DNA of 64,000 nt from Pseudomonas sp. UBA1879 (GTDB taxonomy: Bacteria; Pseudomonadota; Gammaproteobacteria; Pseudomonadales; Pseudomonadaceae). The stretch spans positions 186,001 through 250,000 of the forward strand of contig NZ_DDHJ01000014.1 of the NCBI RefSeq assembly GCF_002338065.1, given 5' to 3'. The position numbers and the translations under genes were made by a program. Under the pieces are notes generated by a model. The model worked only from the letters and a program-made list of their open reading frames with translations, searched no databases and was not told the DNA's origin. Position 1 is the stretch's first letter. Each line of letters opens with the position of its first letter. This document shows, one piece after another, positions 19,134 through 27,532 of this stretch.

Positions 19134-19274
19134 TGAGTTTTCGTGAAACAGCTGGCCAGGCTTGAATCAGGCAAACGGCATCCCAGGCGGCTTGGGGGAA
19201 TTGCAAAGCATCTGCCGGGTGTTATTTGCCAGGAACGGCTGCGCGACGTGCAGCGAACAGGCGATCCAGATTCA

Positions 19275-19300
19275 GACGCTCAGCGTCGAACACGTATAAT
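19275..19300 (+). promoter_or_regulatory. candidate promoter with palindromic operator upstream of the Abi-like gene
   Basis: A perfect -10 hexamer TATAAT lies at 19295-19300. Just upstream, GACGCTCAGCGTC (19275-19287) is a perfect inverted repeat around one base, covering the place where a -35 box would be; the best -35 candidate is the weak TTCAGA. A promoter shut by a repressor or DNA structure at the palindrome would fit. Confidence 0.45.
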
Positions 19301-19430
19301 GCCGCCCCGCAAAACGAGAAACCCCGCCAAAAAGGCGGGGTTCCGTTTACTTCGTCTGTCCTCGGGGGGAGGTGCTTGCACCCGCGTTTCCCGTGGCTAG
19401 TGAGCGAAACTATATGGATATAGGTCTTTT
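19301..19430 (+). ncRNA. candidate structured RNA leader upstream of a HEPN/Abi-like gene
   Basis: The stretch after TATAAT folds strongly: AACCCCGCC (19320-19328) pairs with GGCGGGGTT (19334-19342), extended by AAACG/CGTTT (19312-19316 with 19344-19348). A second hairpin has GGTG/CACC (19371-19374 with 19379-19382), enclosed by CGGG/CCCG (19363-19366 with 19390-19393). It then leads into the Abi-like gene. The first hairpin could simply be an attenuator or terminator (also on the other strand). I mark it as a possible non-coding RNA because of its position and structure; there is no family match I can claim. Confidence 0.35.
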
Positions 19431-19436
19431 CAGTCA

Positions 19437-20096
19437 ATGCCGATAACGTGCGCGGTAAAATCCGCCTTATCTCCCGCCAGAATGGCCACTTACGAAGCCA
19501 ACGCAATAGCTAAAGGGTATGAACCCGCCGCTGCGCTCAAGCTCTATGCGTGGAATGCTCGAATAAGTGGCGCGCTGCTCGTGCCATTGCACATTTGCGA
19601 AGTGGTCATCAGAAACGCCGTCGCAGAAGCGCTGGGTGCAATGCACGGCTCGCAATGGCCGTGGAACCCAGGCTTCGAACGCAGTCTTCCACGCCAAGGT
19701 GGACCAGGGTATGACGCCATCAGCGATCTTCAAATGGTGCGCAAAAAAGTTGCAACGACGGGGCAGGTCATTGCTGAGCTCAAGTTTGTGTTTTGGGAAA
19801 AAATGTTCACCCGTAGGCACGACAATCGTCTCTGGAACGTACATCTACGAAGAGTGATGCCGAATCTGAATGCCTCTGAAACTGTCGCTGAACACAGGCA
19901 ACGAATCTATGAAGACCTGAACAAAGTCAGGCTGCTCAGGAATCGAATAGCGCATCACGAACCCATTTTTGCGCGGAATCTGAATGAGGACCTCAAGCTC
20001 ATTCAGGGCCTGGTAGCAGGGCGCTGCAGGGCATCAGCCGATTGGTTACTGATTGAGCAGCAAGTCACTGAAATGCTGAAGGGCAAGCCATTTTGA
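19437..20096 (+). CDS. Abi-like HEPN-domain protein (putative abortive-infection RNase)
   Basis: 219-residue soluble helical protein. The pattern ALKLYAWNARISGALLVPLHICEVVIRNAVAEAL near the N terminus and KVRLLRNRIAHHEPIF near residues 160-175 match the Abi-like family; the latter contains the RNxxxH motif of HEPN ribonucleases (R165-N166 region, His at +4). Such proteins are often toxins or phage-defence effectors that cut RNA. I keep the ATG at 19437, since family members usually begin about 15 residues before the first conserved Arg; the next ATG is at 19482. Flanked by its own terminator and by a structured leader, it looks like an independent defence cassette. Confidence 0.72.
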   Translation: MPITCAVKSALSPARMATYEANAIAKGYEPAAALKLYAWNARISGALLVPLHICEVVIRNAVAEALGAMHGSQWPWNPGFERSLPRQGGPGYDAISDLQMVRKKVATTGQVIAELKFVFWEKMFTRRHDNRLWNVHLRRVMPNLNASETVAEHRQRIYEDLNKVRLLRNRIAHHEPIFARNLNEDLKLIQGLVAGRCRASADWLLIEQQVTEMLKGKPF

Positions 20097-20098
20097 CT

Positions 20099-20137
20099 TG
20101 CTGACGCTGACAACAATTCGAGCTTCAGCAGTTTTTT
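20099..20137 (+). terminator. terminator of the Abi-like gene
   Basis: TGCTGA (20099-20104) plus GC pairs with GC plus TCAGCA (20122-20130), one mismatch, followed by a run of six T after one G. Confidence 0.62.
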
Positions 20138-20227
20138 GCATCTTGAAGGTCGGCAACTGCCAGCGTTGACATCGACTCGTGACCACATGCGGGCCAGATG
20201 TGTGTGCCTATGTGGGTATATACGACA

Positions 20228-22042
20228 TTACGCAGTAACACTCAGCCCTATCATTTCCCGCGCGATGCGATCTGCATCTACAAAGGCCCGTGAATAACTG
20301 CCGGATGACGGCACGTAATGGTTGTAATACGTGGCGCCTTCAACGATAGGGCCTGTTATCCACAGATTGGGCTGAGCTTTACCCTGACTATCCACCTGAA
20401 CGCCCCCTCCGAATTTATCCAAACTGTGGATAATTCCACTGTCGCGCAGCTGGCGAATAATCACCGGGGGGGTGGTGCTTCGACTGTTGCTGCCGTAAGC
20501 GCGCACCCAAATGCCGAACGTGAGCCGTTCGCCTTCAGGGAGATTGACAGAGACGGCGCCAGTTCTGACGTCGTGAATCACGTTGGCCCCGTTTAACCAT
20601 CGAACGATGCCTGCCTCTGCGAGCGCGAGGAGTTCGTAATGACGCTCTTTCTGCGGGCCAGCGACCAAGCGATTGACTAGCGGCGCGTAGTGGTCAAAGA
20701 AGACTGAGTGGGAGCTAGGGGTCAATCCTCCGTTATCCACAACCCGCCGAAGTTGCTCACGGCAGCTTCTCCAGACCTCAAAAGCCGCTTTTATGGGGCT
20801 GTTATCCAGCCCGAGCGCACTCTCCCGTAGATCTTCCTGGATGAATGCTTTCACCCACAGCTCATAATTATCCACAGATGGTTTTAGGCTGCAGGGCTTG
20901 TACGCACGCTCGTCCAACAACGGTACCCGGAAACGCTCAGCGAGATCGCGATGTTTGGTTTCTATCTCGCCCCGCAAAAACGCGCTCACGACTTCTGATT
21001 GAATGCGCAGGGCCGAGTCGCCCCTGAGCATCGCGACCGTTGCGAAGTATTGCGTCAGCATCTCCGCTTTGATCAGCGGCAGCACGTGTGTTTCGAAATC
21101 CAGGCCACCGGGGTGCCGGGCACGAAGATCAGCCACCGCTGACAGCGTGAAAATCAGCGCCGGCGCATTCGCTCGATGAGGGGTGATATCAGGCCGCGTG
21201 CAGTACGGCAGGCCACTGCGGGCATACATGAACACCTGCGGCTCCTGCCCGGAGGGCTGATAGCGCAGGCCTTCAGGCCCATCCACAAAACGCCCGCCTC
21301 TGCCGACGGTTAATCCGGCCACTGCGTCCATGGCGGACAAACCAAGGCCTTCAACGCCTACGGTGTCATAAGGTGAAATTGCCTGAAGCGAATAAGGCTG
21401 TGGATAAACATCCAAACGCCTGGTTCGTCTGTTCGCCGAGCTAGAGATCGTTGGGTGTTCCGCATGGCCGATGGTGATCAAAAGCCAGTCCACCGTATGG
21501 ATTTCCATACCTGTGGACAGTTCGAATCGCCCTAAATCGGTATGTTCGATGTTATCCACAGTTCGGGCGTGATGAATTACCTGAACCTGCTGTGGCAACG
21601 TCCGAATCACCTCGTCATAGGTCCAGGCAAGGTATTCCCCTAGCCAAGCCCTGGGCAGGAATTCATTGGGTTTCACAGCACGTTCCGCGGATTTGAATCG
21701 CAGGCACCATTCGTAAAAATTCGGCCCTTGCCGACCGGCCAATCCGCCCAAGGCTGAGTGATCGGGAAACATGGAGATCTGCGACGCCACGGTGTTGAGC
21801 ATCAGATACGAAGGCTGGTCCATCGAATGGAGGCCCGGCCCGGGTCGACGAGGCTCGAACACATTGATTTCGATGCGAGACTCAGCCTCGCCCGCTAACG
21901 CACAGAGGCGTTCCAGGACCGTGAGCCCCCGAGAGCCACAGCCTACGATGCCGATTTTGATAGCCGGTTTTTGTCCATGCTTATCCACCGCAGGCGTTTC
22001 AGAGGACGATCCGTCGAAGCGAAGCAGCGGGCTCAGTTCCAT
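20228..22042 (-). CDS. FAD/NAD(P)-binding oxidoreductase (NAD_binding_9 type), accessory operon
   Basis: 604 residues. The N terminus has a Rossmann dinucleotide motif KIGIVGCGSRGLTVLERL (about 28-45) and then FEPRRPGPGLHS, YLMLNTVASQISMFPD and, later, VGVEGLGLSAMDAVAGLTVG, the pattern of the FAD-NAD(P)-binding family distantly related to N-monooxygenases. The C-terminal part (LWITGPIVEGATYYNHYVPSSGSYSRAF) closes the FAD site. Last gene of the operon, overlapping the SbnB-like stop by ten bases, so presumably a tailoring oxidase for the same product; oxidation of a diaminopropionate nitrogen is one possibility. The substrate is unknown. The gene is unusually full of DnaA boxes. Confidence 0.72.
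   Translation of the reverse strand: MELSPLLRFDGSSSETPAVDKHGQKPAIKIGIVGCGSRGLTVLERLCALAGEAESRIEINVFEPRRPGPGLHSMDQPSYLMLNTVASQISMFPDHSALGGLAGRQGPNFYEWCLRFKSAERAVKPNEFLPRAWLGEYLAWTYDEVIRTLPQQVQVIHHARTVDNIEHTDLGRFELSTGMEIHTVDWLLITIGHAEHPTISSSANRRTRRLDVYPQPYSLQAISPYDTVGVEGLGLSAMDAVAGLTVGRGGRFVDGPEGLRYQPSGQEPQVFMYARSGLPYCTRPDITPHRANAPALIFTLSAVADLRARHPGGLDFETHVLPLIKAEMLTQYFATVAMLRGDSALRIQSEVVSAFLRGEIETKHRDLAERFRVPLLDERAYKPCSLKPSVDNYELWVKAFIQEDLRESALGLDNSPIKAAFEVWRSCREQLRRVVDNGGLTPSSHSVFFDHYAPLVNRLVAGPQKERHYELLALAEAGIVRWLNGANVIHDVRTGAVSVNLPEGERLTFGIWVRAYGSNSRSTTPPVIIRQLRDSGIIHSLDKFGGGVQVDSQGKAQPNLWITGPIVEGATYYNHYVPSSGSYSRAFVDADRIAREMIGLSVTA
20356..21560. repeat. cluster of six exact DnaA boxes inside a coding region
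   Basis: TTATCCACA or its complement occurs exactly at 20356-20364, 20425-20433, 20733-20741, 20868-20876, 21399-21407 and 21552-21560, with near matches at 20415-20423 and 21981-21989. On the coding strand TGTGGATAA is read mostly as Val/Leu-Asp-Asn/Lys. Two more exact boxes lie in the same operon (23884-23892, 25934-25942). Confidence 0.85.
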
Positions 22043-23040
22043 CGCAGGGTTTCTCCGAAGAATGAATCAATGGCCACGGCTCGGGACTCCGCCAGCGCGG
22101 TGTCGACGACATACTTACTCAGCGCCAGGTCCAGCACACCCAAACCAAAGGGCGAGAAGATCGAAGGCTTGTTCGGGTCAAGCTGGACTTCGCCGCGGAT
22201 CAATCCGGCCAGGGTGCCGTTCATGAATGCGCGGCTGCCGGTCAGCTGTTCTGCCAGATGCGGCGAAGTGTTGGCCTTCATGCAATGCTCGACGTCGTCG
22301 CAAAGGTTGTTGGCCGCCAGCAGCAATTGCGGGGCGATGTCTCGCAGAGAAATGTTCAGCACTACCTGGCCCGCGCGAAATGTCACGGGCGGCGCCACAT
22401 AGGGTTCGCCAGCTGTAGTGGCGAATATCACCAGGTCCGCCGCCAATGCATCCTTCAGTGAGCCGGTCCGGGCTGTGCATAAGTCGGCGTTCTCGACGAA
22501 TCCTTTCAAGGCCAGCGCCGACGCGTCGTCGAAGTCATGCACGATGGCCTGCGCAATCTCCCAGCCTTCCACGGCGAGCATGCGCGCGATGTTGCGCGCA
22601 ATGACCCCTGCTCCGATGAATCCCACCGAGCCCGCCTTACGCGACTGACCGTTGAGCCAGTAAGCGCCTGACACTGCCGACGCCGCCGTTCTGACCGCAC
22701 TGATCTGTGCGCCTTCAAGACAAGCGTAGGGATAGCCGGTTTCGCGATCGTTGAGGATCACCACCGCCGAAGCGCGAGGTTTCTGCTGCGCGACGTTGCC
22801 GGGGAAGCTGGAAATCCATTTGATCCCGGCGACAGGGTCTTCGCCTTCCAGCGACGCCGGAAGGGCAATGATGCGATTGGCCGGCTGCTGTGGAAACCGC
22901 AGGAAGTAGCTGTCCGGATTGAGGGTCTGGCCGTCGTGATGTTGCAGGTACACCTGCTCGATCCGCGCGACCATGTTGTGCGCCTGGCGTTCGAGAATGT
23001 CCTTGATCACGGCGCCCGGGATGACATGAAATTCAGACAT
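22033..23040 (-). CDS. SbnB-like N-(2-amino-2-carboxyethyl)-glutamate dehydrogenase (ornithine cyclodeaminase family)
   Basis: 335 residues of the ornithine cyclodeaminase/mu-crystallin fold. Key stretches are the substrate-side GIKWISSFPGN (about 75) and AVVILNDRETGYPYACLEG, and the NAD-binding GSVGFIGAGVIARNIARML (about 135-153). In Staphylococcus, SbnB oxidatively hydrolyses N-(1-amino-1-carboxyl-2-ethyl)-glutamate to L-2,3-diaminopropionate and 2-oxoglutarate. The pairing with an SbnA-like gene (eight-base overlap) makes this reaction far more likely than ornithine cyclisation. It supplies diaminopropionate (Dap) or an intermediate to the operon's product. Confidence 0.85.
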   Translation of the reverse strand: MSEFHVIPGAVIKDILERQAHNMVARIEQVYLQHHDGQTLNPDSYFLRFPQQPANRIIALPASLEGEDPVAGIKWISSFPGNVAQQKPRASAVVILNDRETGYPYACLEGAQISAVRTAASAVSGAYWLNGQSRKAGSVGFIGAGVIARNIARMLAVEGWEIAQAIVHDFDDASALALKGFVENADLCTARTGSLKDALAADLVIFATTAGEPYVAPPVTFRAGQVVLNISLRDIAPQLLLAANNLCDDVEHCMKANTSPHLAEQLTGSRAFMNGTLAGLIRGEVQLDPNKPSIFSPFGLGVLDLALSKYVVDTALAESRAVAIDSFFGETLRWN

Positions 23041-24052
23041 TCAACGCTTCCCCTTCGAAGGTGTGGACGTAGGTGTTCAGGTAGCGGCTGATGGGCTGCG
23101 ACGACAGGGCAGCCAGCTCGGCGCGCCCGAATTTCTGCATGACCCACTCGTCGTTGTAGATCGTTTCAAGGTAACGCTCGCCCGCGTCGGGTGAGATCGC
23201 CACTACCACCGCATCTTTCGGAATACCCAGTGAAGGCGCGGCCAGGCCTGCGACCACTGTGCCCGTCGAGCCCCCTGCCAGCACGCCATTGGACTTGGCC
23301 AGCCACCGGCACATGGCAACCGTGGCGCGCTCGTCGACGACTTGCTGTTTGTGCAGGTGATTGGCGCGGAAGATCGGCGGCATCTGGCTCGAACCCAGGC
23401 CGGGGATGAAGCGGTTGCCTGGCGCCTGGCCAAAAGTGACCGAACCTGCGCTGTCCACGGCGATGATCTTGGTGCGCGGCGAATGCTTGCGGAAATACTG
23501 CACACAGCCCATCAGTGTTCCCGTGGTGCCCGCTCCAACCACCAGATAATCCAGCGCCGGAAAGGCAATGTGAATCGAGCGTGCTGTGGTGTGCTCGTGG
23601 GTGCGGGCGTTGGCCGGATTGCTGTATTGGTTGAGCCAGAGGTGGCGCGGATCACGAGCGACCGTGTCGCGGATGTAACGGATGCGGGTGCCGAGGTAGC
23701 CGTCGTTGTCGTCGCGTTCGGTGACGATGACGATCTGCGCGCCAAAGGCTTCCATCATTTTGATGTTGTGCAGGTTGGTGTTGGGATCGACCACGCAGCA
23801 GAACCTGTAACCGCGCTCTGCGCAAATCATTGCCAAAGCCACCCCCAGATTGCCCGATGACGACTCGATCAACACCGTGTCCTTGTGGATAAGTCGACGC
23901 TCGGCGTAGGAGTCGATCAGGCCAATGGCGGTTTTCATTTTGATCGAACCCGCTGGATTGCAGGACTCGAGCTTGAGGTGCAGGTTCTCGAACCCCAAAC
24001 CTTTGAGGCGGACGAAATTCGAATCCCCCACGATATGCGAGATGAAGTTCAT
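23033..24052 (-). CDS. SbnA-like PLP-dependent synthase (cysteine synthase fold)
   Basis: 339 residues of the fold-type II PLP family. The Schiff-base Lys is in SCNPAGSIKMKTA (about residue 38), followed by the substrate loop ESSSGNLGVALA (about 63-74), the phosphate-binding GAGTTGTLMG (about 173-182) and the C-terminal GGSTGTVV. SbnA-type enzymes join O-phospho-L-serine and L-glutamate into N-(1-amino-1-carboxyl-2-ethyl)-glutamate, which SbnB splits to diaminopropionate. The start overlaps the N-monooxygenase stop (ATGA) and the stop overlaps the SbnB-like start, so the order NMO-SbnA-SbnB is translationally coupled. Confidence 0.86.
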   Translation of the reverse strand: MNFISHIVGDSNFVRLKGLGFENLHLKLESCNPAGSIKMKTAIGLIDSYAERRLIHKDTVLIESSSGNLGVALAMICAERGYRFCCVVDPNTNLHNIKMMEAFGAQIVIVTERDDNDGYLGTRIRYIRDTVARDPRHLWLNQYSNPANARTHEHTTARSIHIAFPALDYLVVGAGTTGTLMGCVQYFRKHSPRTKIIAVDSAGSVTFGQAPGNRFIPGLGSSQMPPIFRANHLHKQQVVDERATVAMCRWLAKSNGVLAGGSTGTVVAGLAAPSLGIPKDAVVVAISPDAGERYLETIYNDEWVMQKFGRAELAALSSQPISRYLNTYVHTFEGEALNV

Positions 24053-25407
24053 GGCCGTGCCTCGGCCCGAGCGGCCATCGAGCGCTTAGGATGCGCCACC
24101 ACCGGCGCCAACTGTCGAGGCTGTGTGGCGAGCAAGGCGTCGGTCAGTTGCTGAGCGCGCAAGGCGACCATGGAAAACGACTGCGCGTCGCTGATGCCGT
24201 GCGTTTTCTCCGAGGTGCCGTTGGCGAGAATCTGCATGCCCTCACTGTGCTGCAGCCCAACCCGGTAATGCCGATCCACGGCCAGGCTGCCGTCCTCCTC
24301 CCGCAACAACCAGGGTTGCAACAGGGTCAGTAATGGCGGCACGGCCAACTGCTCATAGCCCGTACCGAGGACGATGCCATCGACGTAGAGCGTGGTCTCA
24401 AGTCCGGTATTGCTGTCACGCAGCACGACGGAATACGCGTCGCCGACCTTTTCCACTGAGACGACGCTGGACCACGTGTGCAGATTCAAGCGCTGATGAC
24501 CGCTGACTTCGCCTTCGTACATGAAGGAGTACAACGCCTGACTTTCATCGGCGTCGATGCCCGCGTAGTTGGTCGAACGAATCTCGTCGAACACTTTGCT
24601 ACGGCGAGCGGGCGTTAACTGATGGAAGTAATCGACCTGGTCCGGCAAGAACGCCATGTTAGGAAACTGTCCCAACTGACCGACCCGGAAACCCATGCCC
24701 CTGTGCACCGAATGGACCTGCGTGGTCGGCGCGGCACCGAGCAAATGCGCCACCGCTTCCCCTGCACTTTGGCCCGACCCCAACACCAGCCAGCGCTGGG
24801 CAATCGGTCCGCCGCCGAGATGAATGTTCTTCAGGTATTGCGAGGTGTGAAACACGCGCCCGCCAAGATGAGGGCTGAACGCTTCCGGAATGTTGGGCAG
24901 GCTGCCGTGGGAAAGCACCAGTCGTTGGGTGCGATAGGTCCCTTGTGCGGTGACCACATCGACAGCGCGCAGGATGCCTTTTTCCGCAACCGGCAGAATA
25001 TCCAGCACGCCCTCTTCGTAGGACACATAGTCTTTGAGCTGCGCGGCAACCCAGCCGATGTAGTCAGACCATTCCACACGGCTCGCAGGCCGCCCCAACA
25101 GGCCGAACTTGTACAGCCGCCCTTTTTCCTTGAGGTACATGGCGAAGGAAAAGCGGCTGCGAGGGTTGCGCGGCGTCACCAGATCGCGAAATACGTGGTG
25201 GTTGATGTCAGTGCCCGCCAGCAAAAAGGCGCCGTGCCAGGTCGAATCGCGGCCTTTCTCGAAAAAGCGCACGCGCTGAAACGGCCTTTTGCCGTTGTCT
25301 TCCGCTTCATCCTCAAGCGCACAGGCCAGTGCGATACCGGCGGGACCGAAGCCAACCGACACGACGTCCAGCTCTTGTCGCGTACCCTCGATTTCAAACT
25401 GATTCAT
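24049..25407 (-). CDS. L-lysine/L-ornithine N-monooxygenase family protein (SidA/IucD/PvdA type)
   Basis: Flavin enzyme expected to hydroxylate the terminal amine of lysine, ornithine or a related diamine with NADPH and O2. The true start is the ATG at 25405-25407 (452 residues), with AGGAAG eight bases upstream; the open frame extends much further upstream but only as antisense of the neighbour. FAD motif VGFGPAGIALA (18-28), a WHGAFLLAGTDINHHVFRDL segment typical of the class, NADPH motif WLVLGSGQSAGE (206-217) and the late LGTGYEQL are all present. No siderophore synthetase is nearby; with the cupin and MetRS-like genes it most likely makes the N-hydroxylated amine that enters N-N bond formation. 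Confidence 0.85.
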   Translation of the reverse strand: MNQFEIEGTRQELDVVSVGFGPAGIALACALEDEAEDNGKRPFQRVRFFEKGRDSTWHGAFLLAGTDINHHVFRDLVTPRNPRSRFSFAMYLKEKGRLYKFGLLGRPASRVEWSDYIGWVAAQLKDYVSYEEGVLDILPVAEKGILRAVDVVTAQGTYRTQRLVLSHGSLPNIPEAFSPHLGGRVFHTSQYLKNIHLGGGPIAQRWLVLGSGQSAGEAVAHLLGAAPTTQVHSVHRGMGFRVGQLGQFPNMAFLPDQVDYFHQLTPARRSKVFDEIRSTNYAGIDADESQALYSFMYEGEVSGHQRLNLHTWSSVVSVEKVGDAYSVVLRDSNTGLETTLYVDGIVLGTGYEQLAVPPLLTLLQPWLLREEDGSLAVDRHYRVGLQHSEGMQILANGTSEKTHGISDAQSFSMVALRAQQLTDALLATQPRQLAPVVAHPKRSMAARAEARP

Positions 25408-25459
25408 GGTGGTTCTTCCTGAAAGGTTCAAAGACGTGGCGAGCCGAAAGCGGCCCGAT

Positions 25460-26407
25460 TCAACACAACAGTCGTCGTTCGTGGAGGCGCTGGTCGGCGT
25501 AGACCCAAAGCGCAACCCGGGCGTGATCGTTTTCCCCATCGCTGAAACGGATGGGGCCTGCAGGTGTGGAAAACTCATCGACACGCAGCGCATCCAGCAA
25601 GCTGCGACGTTGGCGGGCGGCAAGGTCGACCAGTGAAAACGCGGCGAGTGTCTCGATGGCATAAACCGGCGCCGACTCGCCATAAATGCGCTGATAGGCG
25701 AGATCGGCCGACAAGGCTTCAGGCAGGTCGCTGGCAACAGGAAAGCTGACCACGTACACAGTGCCGGTCTGCGACAACCCACTGACCAATGCGGGTGAGG
25801 CCGCGTCGTCAGTGAAGAACAGCGGTAATCCACAGCCGGACAGGCGGTTTTCCACAAGGAACTGGCGACTGGCTTTCAGCCGCCCACAAAACACCACGGC
25901 ATCTGCTTCAGCCATGTTTCGCACCACGCGCACTGTGGATAACATCGCGGCGTCGTAGAGTTCCTGCATCTGGCGCTGACCATGAAGGCTGGGATCGGCG
26001 AACAACGCCAGCGTGCAGAGTCCCTGATTCGCCGCGAAGTCCAGCAGTCGCTTGGCCAACAAGCGGTCCGAAGCACAGACCCTGAACGTAGTGCTGCCGT
26101 CCAGGGTCAGCGCCGCGGCGGTCGAGGCCGGGAGGATAAGGGGGATGCCGGCCTGTGCATAAGTTTCCACGACCGCCGCGGCGGATTCAGACGCGAAATG
26201 GCCGATAACCGCATCTACCCCCGCGTCGATGAAATGCCTGGCCGCCGCACGCCCGCCGTCCGCTGACGCGCCATCGTCCGCATAGAGATGCCGCGCTCGC
26301 CGAACATGGCTGAACAAATGGCTGGACAGGTAAACCCCGCGCAGAAAGCTACGGGCGTGCAAGGTGGCGCCGACGTCCAGCGCCGCGCAGATGCCCAGGC
26401 GCATCAT
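25460..26407 (-). CDS. cytoplasmic periplasmic-binding-protein-fold protein (LivJ/AmiC-like) in the hydrazine operon
   Basis: 315 residues resembling the type I ligand-binding fold of branched-chain amino acid receptors (DDGASADGGRAAARHFIDAGVDAVIGHFASESAAAV, QAGIPLILPAST, ALFADPSLHGQRQ). There is no signal peptide or lipobox, so it is predicted cytoplasmic, like amide sensor AmiC, and no ABC permease accompanies it. It could sense or sequester the product or an amino acid precursor. The start overlaps the oxidase stop by four bases (ATGA; a second Met follows directly), tying it to the operon. The function is unknown. Confidence 0.7.
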   Translation of the reverse strand: MMRLGICAALDVGATLHARSFLRGVYLSSHLFSHVRRARHLYADDGASADGGRAAARHFIDAGVDAVIGHFASESAAAVVETYAQAGIPLILPASTAAALTLDGSTTFRVCASDRLLAKRLLDFAANQGLCTLALFADPSLHGQRQMQELYDAAMLSTVRVVRNMAEADAVVFCGRLKASRQFLVENRLSGCGLPLFFTDDAASPALVSGLSQTGTVYVVSFPVASDLPEALSADLAYQRIYGESAPVYAIETLAAFSLVDLAARQRRSLLDALRVDEFSTPAGPIRFSDGENDHARVALWVYADQRLHERRLLC

Positions 26408-27519
26408 GACAACGCCACCTCGGTGAACCGGCCAGGGCAGAAGGCTTTCATGATCGAGCGATGGTCAGCGTCCATGGCGACCCCCGCCGTCAACCCACAC
26501 AGTTCGAACGCCAGAAGCTCGGCCACGCTCGGCGCCATCTTGAAGCCTATTCCGCAGAATCCAGTGGCCAGATAGAGATGGCTGTTCGCATGGGCGCGAC
26601 CGATCAGCGGCCGGCCGTCATCGGTGTACGCGTCCCAAGCGACTTGCGTCACCACCGGACGACTGTGTTGCGGGTCGAAACCCAGCTTCGCCACCTGCGT
26701 CATCACGTCCTGTTCATTGTCCATGACGGACAGATTCAACTGGCTCGCATGCTGCGCGCGATGACGGCGCTGCCCGCCCACTTGCATCAACGTGCGTCCC
26801 AAGGGCAGTAAATAGGTATTCAAATGATGCGCGATGACCGGCATGCTCGGGGCTTCGTCGCAGCTCACTCGGGTGAAGGGAATGGTGCGCGCATGCACCG
26901 CGCCCGGCGGCCTCGGCAGCGGGCCATCAGCACCGCAGGCGTCGACGACCCACGTAGCCTCAAGGCACAGCTTGCCCGCATGCACCTCAACGAAACCGTC
27001 GCATTCGACACAGCGATCCACCGCCAGATGATCGAGAAACGTTGCTTTCTCACTGATGTAACGGCACAGACTCGACACTGCTGACAAGGCGTCCACCCTG
27101 CCGCCATCGCGTTCGATGAGCAGGCATTCGTCAGTGCAAAAGGGGACGAATCGGCCGTTATCCAGTGCGTTCACCGACGCATGCAGTTCGACGTTCTGCG
27201 TGCCCATGGCGTCCAGATACCGGCCACAGATCTCAGCGCTGGCGATGTAGGCCACTCCGGTGCGTTTCAACGCCTGCTCGAACAAGGCGTGCACGATTCC
27301 GGTCGAGCCATGGTGCGCGTCGCGTCGGGTCAGTGGGCGTAATGCCGGATCCAGCTCAAGGGCACGAACGATGCCGCCCGTATCACGCGTCGCCCCTTGT
27401 CCGCCGCCGATGCCCTTTTCCATCAGCGCAACGTCGAGGCCACTTTCCACCAGCGCGGCGGCAATCGACGCACCCATCACTCCTGCGCCGACCACGATCA
27501 CATCGAATGACGTCTTCAT
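26404..27519 (-). CDS. FAD-dependent amino acid oxidase (DAO/glycine oxidase family)
   Basis: 371 residues from the ATG at 27517-27519 with AGGAGA upstream; the longer frame is overlap with the MetRS-like gene. FAD motif VIVVGAGVMGASIAAAL (8-24), an acidic strand end (MEKG), RDTGGIVR, and a C-terminal LYLATGFCGIGFKMAPSVAELL place it in the DAO family. In actinomycete hydrazine pathways (for example Spb39 of s56-p1) a DAO-type enzyme cleaves the coupled N6-hydroxylysine adduct to release the hydrazino acid; the same role is inferred here. It lies 13 bases after the MetRS-like gene. Confidence 0.83.
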   Translation of the reverse strand: MKTSFDVIVVGAGVMGASIAAALVESGLDVALMEKGIGGGQGATRDTGGIVRALELDPALRPLTRRDAHHGSTGIVHALFEQALKRTGVAYIASAEICGRYLDAMGTQNVELHASVNALDNGRFVPFCTDECLLIERDGGRVDALSAVSSLCRYISEKATFLDHLAVDRCVECDGFVEVHAGKLCLEATWVVDACGADGPLPRPPGAVHARTIPFTRVSCDEAPSMPVIAHHLNTYLLPLGRTLMQVGGQRRHRAQHASQLNLSVMDNEQDVMTQVAKLGFDPQHSRPVVTQVAWDAYTDDGRPLIGRAHANSHLYLATGFCGIGFKMAPSVAELLAFELCGLTAGVAMDADHRSIMKAFCPGRFTEVALS

Positions 27520-27532
27520 CAGCGTCTCCTGA

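Noticed and set aside
19222..19506. 94-residue minus-strand frame across the hairpins before the Abi-like gene
   Set aside because: It reads through the terminator-like hairpin and has no ribosome site; better explained as structured non-coding DNA.
24049..25857. 602-residue version of the N-monooxygenase
   Set aside because: The first 150 residues are low-complexity antisense of the upstream gene; the ATG at 25407 has a good ribosome site and starts the conserved domain.
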